Notes: generated by a model not told the origin, from the sequence alone. DNA of 64,000 nucleotides from Paralcaligenes ureilyticus (GCF_004346225.1 NZ_SMAJ01000008.1:62001-126000), one strand, 5' to 3'. Positions 1 through 9,262 are shown, numbered from the stretch's first letter. Made by a program: numbers and translations.

Positions 1-711
1 CGTCCTCCCCTGGCGCTGATCGTCAGGAAGGGCGTTGATCTCCCCAACAAGGCGGCCGGATACCCTGCATCCATGCGCGATCTGAAAGGCACGAGGCTCG
101 GTGTAATTGGCCTGGGCATTTCCGTTCACTTCATGACCGAGATTCTGGCGAAAGAAGCTGGGCTGAAACCGTCCGACTACACGATTCTCGCTGTCGGCCT
201 TCCCAGTTCCGCCCGAGCCGCCTTGAAGAACAAGAGTATTGACGCATATTTGAGTCTGTGGCCACTGCCGGCAATCATGGAGGCAACCGGAGAGGGAACG
301 GTACTGATTGATCTAATCAAGGATCAGGGGGCAAAGGAGCTGCGGGGCTTGGCCTATCAAGCATGGTGGGCGACAGAAAAAAACATCAAAACAAAACCAG
401 AGTTGATAAAGCGGTTTATTCGTTCGTCGCAAGAGGCGTATTGCTGGTACAGCAACCCGGATAACTTTGATGAAGTCGTGGCTATTCTCAAGAAAAATGT
501 GCCTGTTCCTGAACTGAACGAGAAACAGTACAACGATATGGTTCACGCCATGTTGCCGGCGTATGCGACCAATATTCCCGTGTCCTCGATAGAAACATGG
601 CAAAAGATACTCATCGACCAGGGGATCATTACTTCCGCGCTGAGTGTCGACAAGCTGGTGACACCCGAAGCCCTGCGCAAGTTCGAGTGCCCGGCGGCAT
701 CAAAAGGATAA
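1..711 (+). CDS. ABC transporter substrate-binding protein, SsuA/THI5-like (5' end outside window)
   Basis: The reading frame is open from base 1 and ends at 711, so only the C-terminal 236 residues are present. The visible part fits the NMT1/THI5/SsuA class of periplasmic binding proteins: an interdomain stretch DLKGTRLGVIGLG, then a region listing solute-dependent residues and a helical C-terminus. It should capture a small nitrogen- or sulfur-containing compound outside the inner membrane and pass it to the permease at 1497. The ATPase gene starts three bases after the stop, so the three genes form one operon that continues into an asparaginase and a nitrilase. The family call is firm. The substrate is inferred only from these neighbours. 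Confidence 0.85.
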   Translation, partial: RPPLALIVRKGVDLPNKAAGYPASMRDLKGTRLGVIGLGISVHFMTEILAKEAGLKPSDYTILAVGLPSSARAALKNKSIDAYLSLWPLPAIMEATGEGTVLIDLIKDQGAKELRGLAYQAWWATEKNIKTKPELIKRFIRSSQEAYCWYSNPDNFDEVVAILKKNVPVPELNEKQYNDMVHAMLPAYATNIPVSSIETWQKILIDQGIITSALSVDKLVTPEALRKFECPAASKG

Positions 712-714
712 GAC

Positions 715-1500
715 ATGGGCCAACGTTCTATGGCTGCGGCTCGGGAATCGGGAATATCTGTCTCGAATCTCGCTATCGCTTTTGGAAAAATGCCGCCGAT
801 ATTCGCCAATCTGGATTTGCGGATTGCGCCGGGCGAATTTGTCGCGCTGGTGGGGGCAAGTGGCTGCGGGAAGACGACGTTGATGAATGCCATTGCCGGC
901 CTGGTGCGCGTGGAGGAAGGAAATATTCAGGTCAATAGTCTTCCTCCTGCCGCCGGGCGGCCTGATATTGCCTATGTATTGGCGCGAGATGCACTGTTGC
1001 CCTGGCGAACCGTGAGAGAGAATGTCGAGTATGCGCTCATGTTGTCAGGCGTCCCGAAAGCGGAATGGAAATCTATTGCGCTGGACTACATTGCGCGAGT
1101 CGACCTGACCGCGCATGCTGATTTTCTTCCCGCCCGGCTTTCGCATGGCCAGCGTCAGCGCGTTGCGCTGGCGCGCGCCTTTGCGGTCAATCGTTCAGTG
1201 TATATGCTTGACGAGCCGTTCAGCGCGCTCGATGCGCAAACCAAATTGGTGTTGCACGATCAGTTGCTTGCGCTGTGGGAGCAGAGTAGAAAAACCGTTA
1301 TCTTTGTGACCCATGATATTGGGGAAGCTGTTACGCTCGCCGATCGGGTTGTGGTGATGGGCACAAAGGGAAGGGGCATCGTGGATGAAATCCGTGTGCC
1401 GTTGCCCAGGCCCAGATCAGCCGGAGATTTACAGGAAAACGAGGCGTTTCATGAAATTTTCCGCCAGGCCTGGCACGCACTCAGGAAGGGTATGTCATGA
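715..1500 (+). CDS. ABC transporter ATP-binding protein (SsuB/TauB-like) with altered Q-loop and signature
   Basis: This 261-residue ATPase energises the importer encoded on both sides of it. The Walker A motif GASGCGKTT (about residues 43-51), Walker B VYMLDEP and the switch histidine in FVTHD are all present. Two motifs are atypical. Where the family has V-F-Q before the LLPW stretch, this protein reads YVLARDALLPW, so the Q-loop glutamine is replaced. The signature is LSHGQ rather than LSGGQ. The start follows the upstream stop by three bases, and the stop overlaps the permease start by four bases (ATGA), which indicates translational coupling. It is probably functional because the frame is intact and sits in an operon, but its catalytic coupling may be unusual. 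Confidence 0.93.
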   Translation: MGQRSMAAARESGISVSNLAIAFGKMPPIFANLDLRIAPGEFVALVGASGCGKTTLMNAIAGLVRVEEGNIQVNSLPPAAGRPDIAYVLARDALLPWRTVRENVEYALMLSGVPKAEWKSIALDYIARVDLTAHADFLPARLSHGQRQRVALARAFAVNRSVYMLDEPFSALDAQTKLVLHDQLLALWEQSRKTVIFVTHDIGEAVTLADRVVVMGTKGRGIVDEIRVPLPRPRSAGDLQENEAFHEIFRQAWHALRKGMS

Positions 1501-2357
1501 GCCACACTAGCACCCAGGCGTTATCCGCTACCGGACCAACGCACACGCCAGCCGAAAAGCAACCCACGGCGATGGACTATTGCCGAAAAAAGGGAGCACT
1601 TCTGGCAAAACGGATACTGCTCTTTGCGGTATTTATAGCCCTGTGGGATATGGCTGTGCGTACAGGAATGGCTGACGCTGCATTCATCAGCACGCCGCTC
1701 ATGGTATTGAATGCATTCATGAAGTTGGTAACTGATGCTGCTTTTTGGCCTCATCTGTATACCTCTTTCATAGAAGTTGGCGCGGCCTTTGCATTGTCGG
1801 TTGTGTTTGGTGTGCTGGCGGCGATATTACTGGACAGGAATGAAGCGGTGAATGAGGTTGTGGCGCCGTATATTGCTGCCTTCAATAGCATGCCCAGAAT
1901 CGCGCTGGGCCCGATCTTCATTCTATGGTTTGGTATCGGCATCAGCTCAAAAATCGTGCTTGCCACGTCGCTGGGGTTTTTTATCATTCTCATGAGCACA
2001 TACGCCGGCTTGCGCAACGTCGATCGGGATATGCTCCTTATGTCCCGGCTTTACGGCGCATCGAACGCAAAGCTGTTCTGGTTTGTAAGATTGCCGTGGG
2101 CGTTGCCAAGCGTTTTTGCGGGGCTGAAGCTGACACTGATTTATTGCATGTCAGGTGCAGTCATCGGCGAGATGATCGCCGCCCAGAGCGGGTTGGGCCT
2201 GTTGCTGCAAACCTATAGTGGACAATTCGATATTGCAAGTGTCCTGGCCGTCATGCTTATTTTAATTATCGTCGTGGTTATTCTCACCGCAATCATTGAT
2301 GCGGCTGAGCGCAGGCTTCTGAGTTGGTCCAAAGGCAGCACCAACATCCCGGGATAA
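1497..2357 (+). CDS. ABC transporter permease (SsuC/TauC-like)
   Basis: This is a 286-residue inner-membrane permease with about six hydrophobic segments after a polar N-terminal tail of about 35 residues. The cytoplasmic EAA-type loop is recognisable near residue 185, with SRLYGASNAKLFWFVRLPWA, the helix that docks on the ATPase. It belongs to the BPD_transp_1 family used by taurine, sulfonate, nitrate and pyrimidine-precursor importers. The start overlaps the ATPase gene by four bases, and the asparaginase starts three bases after its stop. Family and role are secure. The imported solute is unknown. Confidence 0.93.
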   Translation: MSHTSTQALSATGPTHTPAEKQPTAMDYCRKKGALLAKRILLFAVFIALWDMAVRTGMADAAFISTPLMVLNAFMKLVTDAAFWPHLYTSFIEVGAAFALSVVFGVLAAILLDRNEAVNEVVAPYIAAFNSMPRIALGPIFILWFGIGISSKIVLATSLGFFIILMSTYAGLRNVDRDMLLMSRLYGASNAKLFWFVRLPWALPSVFAGLKLTLIYCMSGAVIGEMIAAQSGLGLLLQTYSGQFDIASVLAVMLILIIVVVILTAIIDAAERRLLSWSKGSTNIPG

Positions 2358-2360
2358 GCC

Positions 2361-3359
2361 ATGGAGCAGCTTGTGCGTACAAATAACATTGTGCTTCTCG
2401 CTACGGGAGGCACAATCTCTATGAAAACAGATGACTCTGGTGCAGCATATAAGGCATTGGGTGCCGCGAGCCTGGGCGAGAATTTGTCAGGGATACCGAA
2501 TGTTTCCATCGAGGCAGTCGATTTTGCCTACGATATCGGCTATAGCGTTACGCATCAGATGATGTTGGCCTTGGCTCACCAGATTACGCAGCTTTGCGAA
2601 CGCGGCGATATCGATGCGGTGGTTGTTTGTCATGGCACGGATGTCATGGAAGAGGTTGCCACATTCGTGGATCTGACCGTTGCAAGCAGAAAGCCGATCG
2701 TGTTTACGGGGGCTATGCGTAATGCATCCATGCCCGGGTACGACGGAGCGCACAATCTGCGGTCTGCCGTTCAGGTTGCGATGAGCGAACACGCGATGGG
2801 CCGCGGCGTGCTCGTATGCATGGATGACACGGTGCATATAGCGCGTGCGATCACCAAGACGCACACTTCCCGAACGTCGACTTTTGATAGCCCGAATTTT
2901 GGAGCCGTAGGGTTTCTCAATAATGACGTTGTGGACTTTAAGGGAACGCCACCGTCATTTAGAAAATATGCCTTGCCCACCCACTTTGTGGATGTGCCTC
3001 TGATCTGGGTATATGCCGGCCAGGACACCTCGTTTCTGTCCCTCGCCTGTTCGCAATCCAAGGGCATTGTGATTGCAGCAAAGGGTATTGGGCATGTTCC
3101 TGCCTGGTGGATGCCTGTGATTCGGCAGGCGATCGCTCAAGACGTGATCGTGGTTGTTGCATCGCAGTGCGGATCGGGCTCAACCAGCTTGCAGTATGGG
3201 GGCGTTGGCAGCGACCGTGACTTATTGGATGCCGGCGTTATTTTCGCTGGCTATCGTCGGCCGCTGCAGGCGCGCATCGAACTGATGTGTGCGATCTCAT
3301 GCGGTCTGGCGCCGGCGGAGATCCGCCGTGCCTTCGCGTCGCCTTTTGGCCTGGAATAA
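2361..3359 (+). CDS. L-asparaginase family protein
   Basis: This 332-residue member of the asparaginase/glutaminase family hydrolyses L-asparagine or a related amide to the acid and ammonia. The first catalytic motif ATGGTIS places the nucleophilic threonine at residue 18. The second motif HGTDVMEE lies at residues 91-98, with Thr93-Asp94, and the lysine of the second triad is in ITKTHT (Lys166). There is no obvious signal peptide, so a cytoplasmic enzyme is likely. It lies three bases after the permease and 90 bases before a nitrilase, so all five genes probably act on an imported amide or nitrile. HGTDV is a small departure from the usual HGTDT, and a relaxed substrate range is possible. 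Confidence 0.93.
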   Translation: MEQLVRTNNIVLLATGGTISMKTDDSGAAYKALGAASLGENLSGIPNVSIEAVDFAYDIGYSVTHQMMLALAHQITQLCERGDIDAVVVCHGTDVMEEVATFVDLTVASRKPIVFTGAMRNASMPGYDGAHNLRSAVQVAMSEHAMGRGVLVCMDDTVHIARAITKTHTSRTSTFDSPNFGAVGFLNNDVVDFKGTPPSFRKYALPTHFVDVPLIWVYAGQDTSFLSLACSQSKGIVIAAKGIGHVPAWWMPVIRQAIAQDVIVVVASQCGSGSTSLQYGGVGSDRDLLDAGVIFAGYRRPLQARIELMCAISCGLAPAEIRRAFASPFGLE

Positions 3360-3449
3360 GGTGCTCGCGCCCGGAAGGGGAGCAACAGGCGGTTCTGGTA
3401 AAAAATGGATTGTTGTCAATCAGATACTGAATAACATGGGAGAATTTGG

Positions 3450-4499
3450 ATGGCAAAGTATGTCAGAGTCGCCGCGGCGCAATTGGCGCCGAAGTTTATG
3501 GATCTGGAAGGCAGCCTGGCAGTTGCCGAGTCTGCCATTGCCGAGGCGGGTCGCAACGGCGCCCAGCTTATCGCTTTTCCGGAAACCTGGCTGCCCGGCT
3601 TTCCCCTTTGGATTTTCCAGGAGACGGGTTGGAGAGATGAGCGTCACAAGCGCGCCTATGCGCATTTGCTGGCCAATTCCATAGAGCTCGGCGGTCCGGC
3701 GTTGAACCGGCTGTGTCGTGCGGCGCGAAATGCCGGAGTCACTGTGGTAATGGGCGCCAACGAACGCGACAGCCAGGCGTCCCGCGAGACGCTGTACAAC
3801 TCGCTGATCTACATATCTTCCGACGGCGAAATTCTGGGCGTACGCCGCAAGCTGAAACCTACGCACGTTGAGCGGGTAATCTGGGGTCAAGGTGACGGTA
3901 GTGGCATCCGCGTCTATGAAACGAGCGCGGGGCGCGTTGGCGGTTCGATTTGCTGGGAGCACTGGATGCCGCTCAACCGGTTTGCAATGCACGCACTCGG
4001 AGAGCAGATTCACGTTGGCGTCTGGCCAGACGTTGCCGAACACAATGAGATCGCGGCACGGCACTACGCATTTGAAGGAAGATGTTTCGTTATTGCCATG
4101 GGAACAATTCTTCGTCGCACCGATGTTCAGGTCGATTTCGGTGTGCCGATCGAGACGCTTCGCAGTACGTCGGGCATGAGCCAGCGTGATGACTTCATAC
4201 TTGCCGGCGGCACAGGCATCATCGGGCCCGACGGCAAGTGGGTCGTCGAGCCAGTGACGTACGAGGAAAAAATCATCTACGCCGATCTGGACCTGGACCG
4301 GGTGACCGAAGAGAAGCTATCTCTGGATACGGCAGGCCATTACAACCGCCCCGACATTTTCCAGCTCATCGTTGATGACCGTCCGAAAGAACAGATCTAT
4401 TGGGCATCGAAAAGGGCGCCTGGCCCGTATGAGGATGGCGTGAAACAGGAGGGCATCAAGCCGGGCTTTGTTGACCCTCAGAATGCCAAGGGTGGCTAA
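3450..4499 (+). CDS. Nitrilase (carbon-nitrogen hydrolase family)
   Basis: This 349-residue enzyme converts a nitrile to the carboxylic acid and ammonia. The Glu-Lys-Cys triad is visible: Glu45 in FPETWLPGFPLW, Lys134 in RRKLKPTHVER, and Cys168 in GGSICWEHWMPL. The last two motifs are characteristic of true nitrilases rather than of amidases or ureido hydrolases of the same superfamily. A GGGAG ribosome site precedes the ATG by eight bases. Lying next to an asparaginase, one economical reading is a beta-cyanoalanine type route, in which nitrile goes to amide or acid and then to aspartate and ammonia. An arylaliphatic substrate is equally possible. Class is certain, substrate is inferred. Confidence 0.94.
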   Translation: MAKYVRVAAAQLAPKFMDLEGSLAVAESAIAEAGRNGAQLIAFPETWLPGFPLWIFQETGWRDERHKRAYAHLLANSIELGGPALNRLCRAARNAGVTVVMGANERDSQASRETLYNSLIYISSDGEILGVRRKLKPTHVERVIWGQGDGSGIRVYETSAGRVGGSICWEHWMPLNRFAMHALGEQIHVGVWPDVAEHNEIAARHYAFEGRCFVIAMGTILRRTDVQVDFGVPIETLRSTSGMSQRDDFILAGGTGIIGPDGKWVVEPVTYEEKIIYADLDLDRVTEEKLSLDTAGHYNRPDIFQLIVDDRPKEQIYWASKRAPGPYEDGVKQEGIKPGFVDPQNAKGG

Positions 4500-4552
4500 T
4501 AGCCACGGCTCCATGAAGTGGCGCGAATGCCTGGTTGCAGCTGAAAGTCCAA

Positions 4553-5695
4553 TTAACAGCCCTTGAACGCTGACAGGAATCGACGGCACCCCTCGACGAT
4601 ACACTCGCGATCGGGGGCAAACGAGAGCCGAATCCGGTACTTCCCACCTGGCCCGAACTCACTGCCCGGACGCACATGCACCCCCTTGGACAGGCACTTG
4701 TCGGCCATTTCCTGGGAATCACCGAACTTCTCGGGATATCCTACCCATAGGTAGAACGCTCCAGAGGGGATGGCAAACTGCAGCGGCCCTTTGTCTTGCA
4801 GGCACGACACCATCAATGCCCGGCGTTCCTGAAACTCTACCCGCATGGCCTCGGCGTCTTGCGATGCTTGTTCAAGCGCCACGGCCGCGGCGCGCTGATT
4901 GGCGGTATTGACTGCGCCGTTGAAGGTTCGATGGACAGTAGACGCCGCAGCAATGAGCTCGGCCGTACCCACCAGGTATCCCACGCGCCAGCCCGTCATG
5001 GCGTACTTCTTGGAGAATGTGCGGCACACGATCAGGCGGTCGGCAAGTTCGGGAACGGACAAAGCCGATACGAACTCGCAGCCATCAAACACGATGCCGT
5101 CATAGGCTTCATCGCTCAGTACGATAAGGTCGGACTCGCGCGCGACCTGCGCCAATTTCCGCCACTCGGCGGCACTGAGAATTGTCCCGGCGGGGTTGGA
5201 TGGCTGGCACACGATGATCATCTTCGCAGCAGGTGCAAGCGACCGAATTTCCTCGAAGTCCAGGCCGCCGTCAGAGTGTCTGCCGAAGCTTTTCACCACG
5301 CCACCGGCCAGTCGGATGGCGTCGGCATACAGCGAATACGTTGGATTCTCGATAAGTACCACATCGCCAGGGTTGACAAGCCCCAGGATGCTGCACGATA
5401 GCCCGGCAGTTCCGCCGTGAGTAATCAGTATATTGTTCGAGCCAGCTAGCGAGGACTGCTCGGGCACAACATGTTTCAGGATGGCTTTCACCAGCAGCGG
5501 GTCGCCGGTCTGCGCCGCGTAATGCGTCAGCCCTTGCGCCAGCGCGTATGCCTGTGCTTGCACGATGCAGCCGGGCGTGACGAACCCGGGCTCCCCGATG
5601 GCAAGCGATACCGCCGACTTGCCACTCCCTGCGAGCAATTTTCCCCGCAGGGAGTTCTTGCGAATCTCTACTACCCTGTTTGCGCTGACATTCAT
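4553..5695 (-). CDS. Pyridoxal-phosphate aminotransferase, class I/II
   Basis: This 380-residue fold-type I aminotransferase moves the amino group of an amino acid to a keto acid. The PLP lysine lies in TFSKKYAMTGWRVGY, the cofactor-binding Asp/Tyr in LSDEAYDGI, and the carboxylate-binding arginine in the C-terminal YRIRLSFA. The ATG at 5695 is preferred because the protein then begins as family members do (MNVSANRVVEI). An in-frame ATG at 5752 would add 19 residues that lack homology-like character. It is the last gene of a five-gene minus-strand operon after the ABC genes and the aldolase, which points to deamination of the imported amino acid. Confidence 0.92.
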   Translation of the reverse strand: MNVSANRVVEIRKNSLRGKLLAGSGKSAVSLAIGEPGFVTPGCIVQAQAYALAQGLTHYAAQTGDPLLVKAILKHVVPEQSSLAGSNNILITHGGTAGLSCSILGLVNPGDVVLIENPTYSLYADAIRLAGGVVKSFGRHSDGGLDFEEIRSLAPAAKMIIVCQPSNPAGTILSAAEWRKLAQVARESDLIVLSDEAYDGIVFDGCEFVSALSVPELADRLIVCRTFSKKYAMTGWRVGYLVGTAELIAAASTVHRTFNGAVNTANQRAAAVALEQASQDAEAMRVEFQERRALMVSCLQDKGPLQFAIPSGAFYLWVGYPEKFGDSQEMADKCLSKGVHVRPGSEFGPGGKYRIRLSFAPDRECIVEGCRRFLSAFKGC

Positions 5696-5811
5696 TTCTT
5701 GGGTATCCAAATTATCAGAAATTAACCAAATCGCCGAGTCATGAGCAAGCATCCTCGCCTCGGTGGGGGGATGCCTACTACCCTACGTTGCGCGATAGGG
5801 TGCTGGTAAAG

Positions 5812-6621
5812 TCATGCTCTTGCATTGAATCGCCCCAGGAAGAGGCGCGTACGTTCCGCCTGAGGATTATCCAGCACGTCGCGCGGTGTTCCCTCTTCTA
5901 CGAGGCCTCCATCGGCCATGAAGACCACGCGGTCGCAGACGTCGTGCGCAAACTGAATCTCGTGGGTGACGACAATCATTGTCATTCCCGATTCTGCGAT
6001 CTCGCGCATGACTGTCAGCACTTCACCTACCAGCTCGGGGTCAAGTGCCGACGTGGGTTCGTCGAACAACATCACATCGGGGTCGGTGGCCAGTGCGCGG
6101 GCAATGGCAACACGCTGCTGTTGTCCACCCGAGAGCTGAGCGGGATAGGCATCGGCGCGCTCGGCCAAGCCAACGCGCCCCAACAGTACGCGTGCGCGCG
6201 CCTTTGCCGTTTCGACGTCCACGCCTTTGACGTGAATCGGGCTTTCAATAATGTTTTCTAAAGCGGTTTTGTGCGCGTACAGATTGAAATGCTGGAAAAC
6301 CATGCCTGTGTGAGCGCGCTGCCGGGCCAGATCCTTGCCGCCGATCCCGCGAAGGACATTACCCTTGCGGCGATAGCCGATATATTCGCCGCAGACTTTT
6401 ATGGTGCCGCCCGTGGGTTTTTCCAGATGATTGATACAGCGCAAAAGCGTGGACTTTCCCGAGCCGGAAGGCCCGATGATCGCCAGCACCTCGCCTGATG
6501 GCACGTTTAGTGAAATATCATTCAATACAACGTTCTCGCCAAACGCCTTGACCAGGTTGCTGATCTCGACCGGGTACTTATAAGGCTTCGGGTTCGACTG
6601 GTTTTGCATGGCCGAATTCAT
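5812..6621 (-). CDS. Amino-acid ABC transporter ATP-binding protein (GlnQ/HisP-like)
   Basis: This 269-residue polar-amino-acid ATPase has Walker [10 protein letters not shown], the Q-loop in MVFQHFNLY, signature LSGGQQQR, Walker [15 protein letters not shown] and a switch histidine in VVTHE. The insertion between Walker A and the Q-loop, with RRKGNVLR, is common in this subfamily. The ATG at 6621 is chosen because an AAGGAAAT ribosome site precedes it. A further upstream start would extend into the permease gene. The first 44 bases overlap the 3' end of the permease, so translation is coupled. It powers uptake by the permease at 6578 and the binding protein at 7513. Confidence 0.94.
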   Translation of the reverse strand: MNSAMQNQSNPKPYKYPVEISNLVKAFGENVVLNDISLNVPSGEVLAIIGPSGSGKSTLLRCINHLEKPTGGTIKVCGEYIGYRRKGNVLRGIGGKDLARQRAHTGMVFQHFNLYAHKTALENIIESPIHVKGVDVETAKARARVLLGRVGLAERADAYPAQLSGGQQQRVAIARALATDPDVMLFDEPTSALDPELVGEVLTVMREIAESGMTMIVVTHEIQFAHDVCDRVVFMADGGLVEEGTPRDVLDNPQAERTRLFLGRFNARA

Positions 6622-7516
6622 CAGGTTGATTTCCTTTTTGCTTGCGTACGGTGGAGCTTCCATACCCTTTACCGACCGCTCGCTCCAGATAGGTCTGGCC
6701 AATCGTTGCAATCGTCACGATGGCCAAATACCATAGACTCGCCACCACCAGCAGAGGTATTACGGCAAAATTTACGGAGTAGATGTCAGTGACGTTACTG
6801 AGCAAATCGCCTCCCGATATGAAGGCTACCAGCGAGGTTGCCTTCAACAGGTTGATCCCCTGGTTACCCGTGGGAGGAATAATGACGCGCATGGCCTGTG
6901 GCAATATGATGCGCGACATGGCCTGTGCTTCGGTCATGCCGGTAGACAAAGCCGCCTCTTTCTGGCCCGAGCTGACCGAAAGAATGCCGGCGCGCACGAT
7001 CTCTGCCATATAGGCGGATTCATGCAACGAAAAGCCAAGAATGGCTGCAGTAAACCCGGAAATCAGAGTATTGGTTGAAAGGACCTGATAGTAATCAGTA
7101 AACGGTATCCCCAATACAAGGTGGGGGAAGAGGGCGGCAATGTTGTACCAGAATATCAACTGCACCAGAAGCGGTGTTCCACGGAAGAACCACAAGTATC
7201 CCACCGCCATGGGAACCATCACGCGGCTGCCCGACAGCCTCATGACCGCAACGATTGTCCCGATGATGACGGCCAGAATCTGGCATAGAACGGTCAGCCC
7301 CAGCGTGACCACAACACCATGCAACACGTGCGGATTGAACAAGTATCCAATCACGACGTTCCACTGCATGTTCTTGTTGTTTAGCAGGCTGTTCCCGATG
7401 AAAATCAGGAAGGCCAGCACCACCAGCCCGATGACAAGCTGCACCGGGTGGCGGCGGGGCGCATACACCAAAGGGCTGGTGTCTGCGGATGTTGCGTTTT
7501 CTATGGAAGGTGTCAC
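6578..7516 (-). CDS. Amino-acid ABC transporter permease (HisM/GlnP-like)
   Basis: This is an inner-membrane permease of about 312 residues, with a cytoplasmic N-terminal tail, roughly five to six membrane segments, and the EAA loop [21 protein letters not shown]. The GTG at 7516 is favoured as start because it overlaps the TGA of the binding-protein gene (GTGA), a standard coupled arrangement. The ATG at 7576 would lie well inside the upstream gene. The C-terminus carries an unusually polar tail of about 30 residues. Only one permease gene is present, so the channel may be a homodimer. Confidence 0.92.
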   Translation of the reverse strand: MTPSIENATSADTSPLVYAPRRHPVQLVIGLVVLAFLIFIGNSLLNNKNMQWNVVIGYLFNPHVLHGVVVTLGLTVLCQILAVIIGTIVAVMRLSGSRVMVPMAVGYLWFFRGTPLLVQLIFWYNIAALFPHLVLGIPFTDYYQVLSTNTLISGFTAAILGFSLHESAYMAEIVRAGILSVSSGQKEAALSTGMTEAQAMSRIILPQAMRVIIPPTGNQGINLLKATSLVAFISGGDLLSNVTDIYSVNFAVIPLLVVASLWYLAIVTIATIGQTYLERAVGKGYGSSTVRKQKGNQPDEFGHAKPVEPEAL

Positions 7517-8445
7517 TTTTGCGCCGCCGTGGCATTGATTCCAGGGCCTGTCATTAGCATCTGAGAGACCCCCCATTTGGCCAGGATCTTCTCGGCGGCG
7601 CCCTGTTCATAGATGCTTTGGAAAGCTTTCAGCAGTGCATCACGCAGTTGCGGGTTGTCTTTCGGCAAAGCGGCTCCGTGAAAGCCTTTGGCAAAAAGTT
7701 CGCCTGCCAGTTCCAACTTACCGTTTGAAGCTTTGACCTGGTGCGCGGCAATCGCATAGTCGATCCCGGAGGTATCCACACGGCCGTTCCCGAGTGCCAG
7801 ATACGTATCGGCGCCGCTCGGGTATTTCTTCACATCGACTGCCTTCTTGCCCTCGGTCAAGCATGTCGCAGACTGCTGCTCCGCGAGCTGCACCGAGAGG
7901 CTTCCGGTTGGTCCAGCCGCAATGTGGCCGCACAAATCCGCCAAAGAGTGAATCTTCAGCGGATTGCCCTTGGCCACGACGAGCATCTGGCCGGTTTTCG
8001 TGTAATCAACGAAGTCCACCTGTTCTTCGCGTGCAACGGTATCGGAGAAGTCGGACATGGCCACATCCACGCGCCCCGACAACAGCCCGATGATCATGGA
8101 GCTGAACCCGGTATTGATCACATTGATCTTGACATCCAGCACCTTTTCCAGCGCCTGCATGAAATCGGCTTCAATTCCGGTGATCTTTCCATCTTGCCGG
8201 AACAAGTAGGGTGCCAGCGTTGTCTCACCGCCTATTGTCAGAACCTTCTTGTTCCTGATCTTTTCGGGTAGCGCTTTGATGGCGCCTTGATCAGGCTTGA
8301 GGGTAGAGAGAAAATCCGTCGTCAGAAATTCTGTGGTTTGTGCGCCATTGGCCGGAGCATCAGCGGCATAAACGCTCTGGAAAGCGAGGCAACCGAGCGA
8401 CAAAGATACGGTTGCGACAGAAGTGAATAATTTTTTGGTAAGCAT
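7513..8445 (-). CDS. Amino-acid ABC transporter substrate-binding protein
   Basis: This is a 310-residue periplasmic solute-binding protein of family 3. A lysine-containing start and hydrophobic core end at SVYA-AD near residue 28, a normal Sec signal peptide. The mature protein carries the family features VLTIGGETTLAPY, a GIEADFMQAL helix and DVAMSDFSDT. Family 3 members bind polar or acidic amino acids and small amino-acid derivatives. It is second in the operon after the RraA-like gene, which lies 87 bases upstream, and overlaps the permease gene by four bases. The ligand is not readable from sequence. Confidence 0.93.
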   Translation of the reverse strand: MLTKKLFTSVATVSLSLGCLAFQSVYAADAPANGAQTTEFLTTDFLSTLKPDQGAIKALPEKIRNKKVLTIGGETTLAPYLFRQDGKITGIEADFMQALEKVLDVKINVINTGFSSMIIGLLSGRVDVAMSDFSDTVAREEQVDFVDYTKTGQMLVVAKGNPLKIHSLADLCGHIAAGPTGSLSVQLAEQQSATCLTEGKKAVDVKKYPSGADTYLALGNGRVDTSGIDYAIAAHQVKASNGKLELAGELFAKGFHGAALPKDNPQLRDALLKAFQSIYEQGAAEKILAKWGVSQMLMTGPGINATAAQK

Positions 8446-8531
8446 TGTCTCTCTCTTTTAGTAGTGTGATAAAGCAGCTTGGAGCCATCAGCCTGGGAGC
8501 AGGAAAACTGGGCAGGGCCGCCCCTGGTACT

Positions 8532-9209
8532 TCAATCCACAAAAACGTAGCCCAACTCTTTAAATCGTTCGTCCACCCAAGAGCGGTCTGATTGTTGGTT
8601 CATATATTCTTGCAACTGCTTTTCTTCGCTTTCATGCTTTGCTTTGGAGGCGGCATACACGTCCTCTGCGATTGCCCTTGGCACACATACAAGGCCATCC
8701 TCGTCGCCCAATATCAGATCGCCCGGCTCTATAACCATGCCCTCTATGGCAATCGGCACATTAATTTCCCCTGGCCCGTCTTTATAGGGCCCACGATGTG
8801 TCACCCCGGCGGCAAATACCGGGAAGTCACCTTGATGTATGCTCGCGTAATCGCGAATTGCGCCGTTGATTACGACACCGGCGAGATGCCGTGCCTTGGC
8901 AAGCGCGGCCATCATTTCGCCGAAGAGCGAATTCGTTAAATCACCACCGGCGTCCATGACGACGACATCACCCGGCTCCGCCAGATCGAGGGCCTTGTGC
9001 AGGATGAGATTGTCGCCCGGGCGGCCCTTTACCGTAAAAGCGGGGCCAGCCAGTACACCCTTTGCATGGAATGGGCGGATTTTGCTGCCGGCTGCCGTGA
9101 TGCGCAGCATGTTGTCGCTCACATTCGCCGTAGGTATCGCCTTGAAGCGATCCACTAAATCACGACTTACCCTTTCAAAATGGGTCAATACCCTGATGGC
9201 AACTGGCAT
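8532..9209 (-). CDS. RraA-like protein, probable 4-hydroxy-4-methyl-2-oxoglutarate-type aldolase
   Basis: This 225-residue protein of the RraA/HMG-CHA aldolase family carries the conserved GEMMAAL helix followed after about 20 residues by GAIRD, the Arg-Asp pair that binds substrate and metal in the aldolases. It also has a second family block, GDLILGDEDGLVCVP. Members cleave 4-hydroxy-4-methyl-2-oxoglutarate or 4-carboxy-4-hydroxy-2-oxoadipate into pyruvate plus a second keto acid, while E. coli RraA instead inhibits RNase E. A catabolic operon context favours the aldolase. The ATG at 9209 has GGAGG eight bases upstream; a TTG one codon earlier is less likely. It heads the operon and is divergent from the LysR gene at 9419. 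Confidence 0.85.
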   Translation of the reverse strand: MPVAIRVLTHFERVSRDLVDRFKAIPTANVSDNMLRITAAGSKIRPFHAKGVLAGPAFTVKGRPGDNLILHKALDLAEPGDVVVMDAGGDLTNSLFGEMMAALAKARHLAGVVINGAIRDYASIHQGDFPVFAAGVTHRGPYKDGPGEINVPIAIEGMVIEPGDLILGDEDGLVCVPRAIAEDVYAASKAKHESEEKQLQEYMNQQSDRSWVDERFKELGYVFVD

Positions 9210-9262
9210 CAATCATCCCTCCAAACTATGGATTACCGTAAGTGTGCGCTAGCACTGATATA

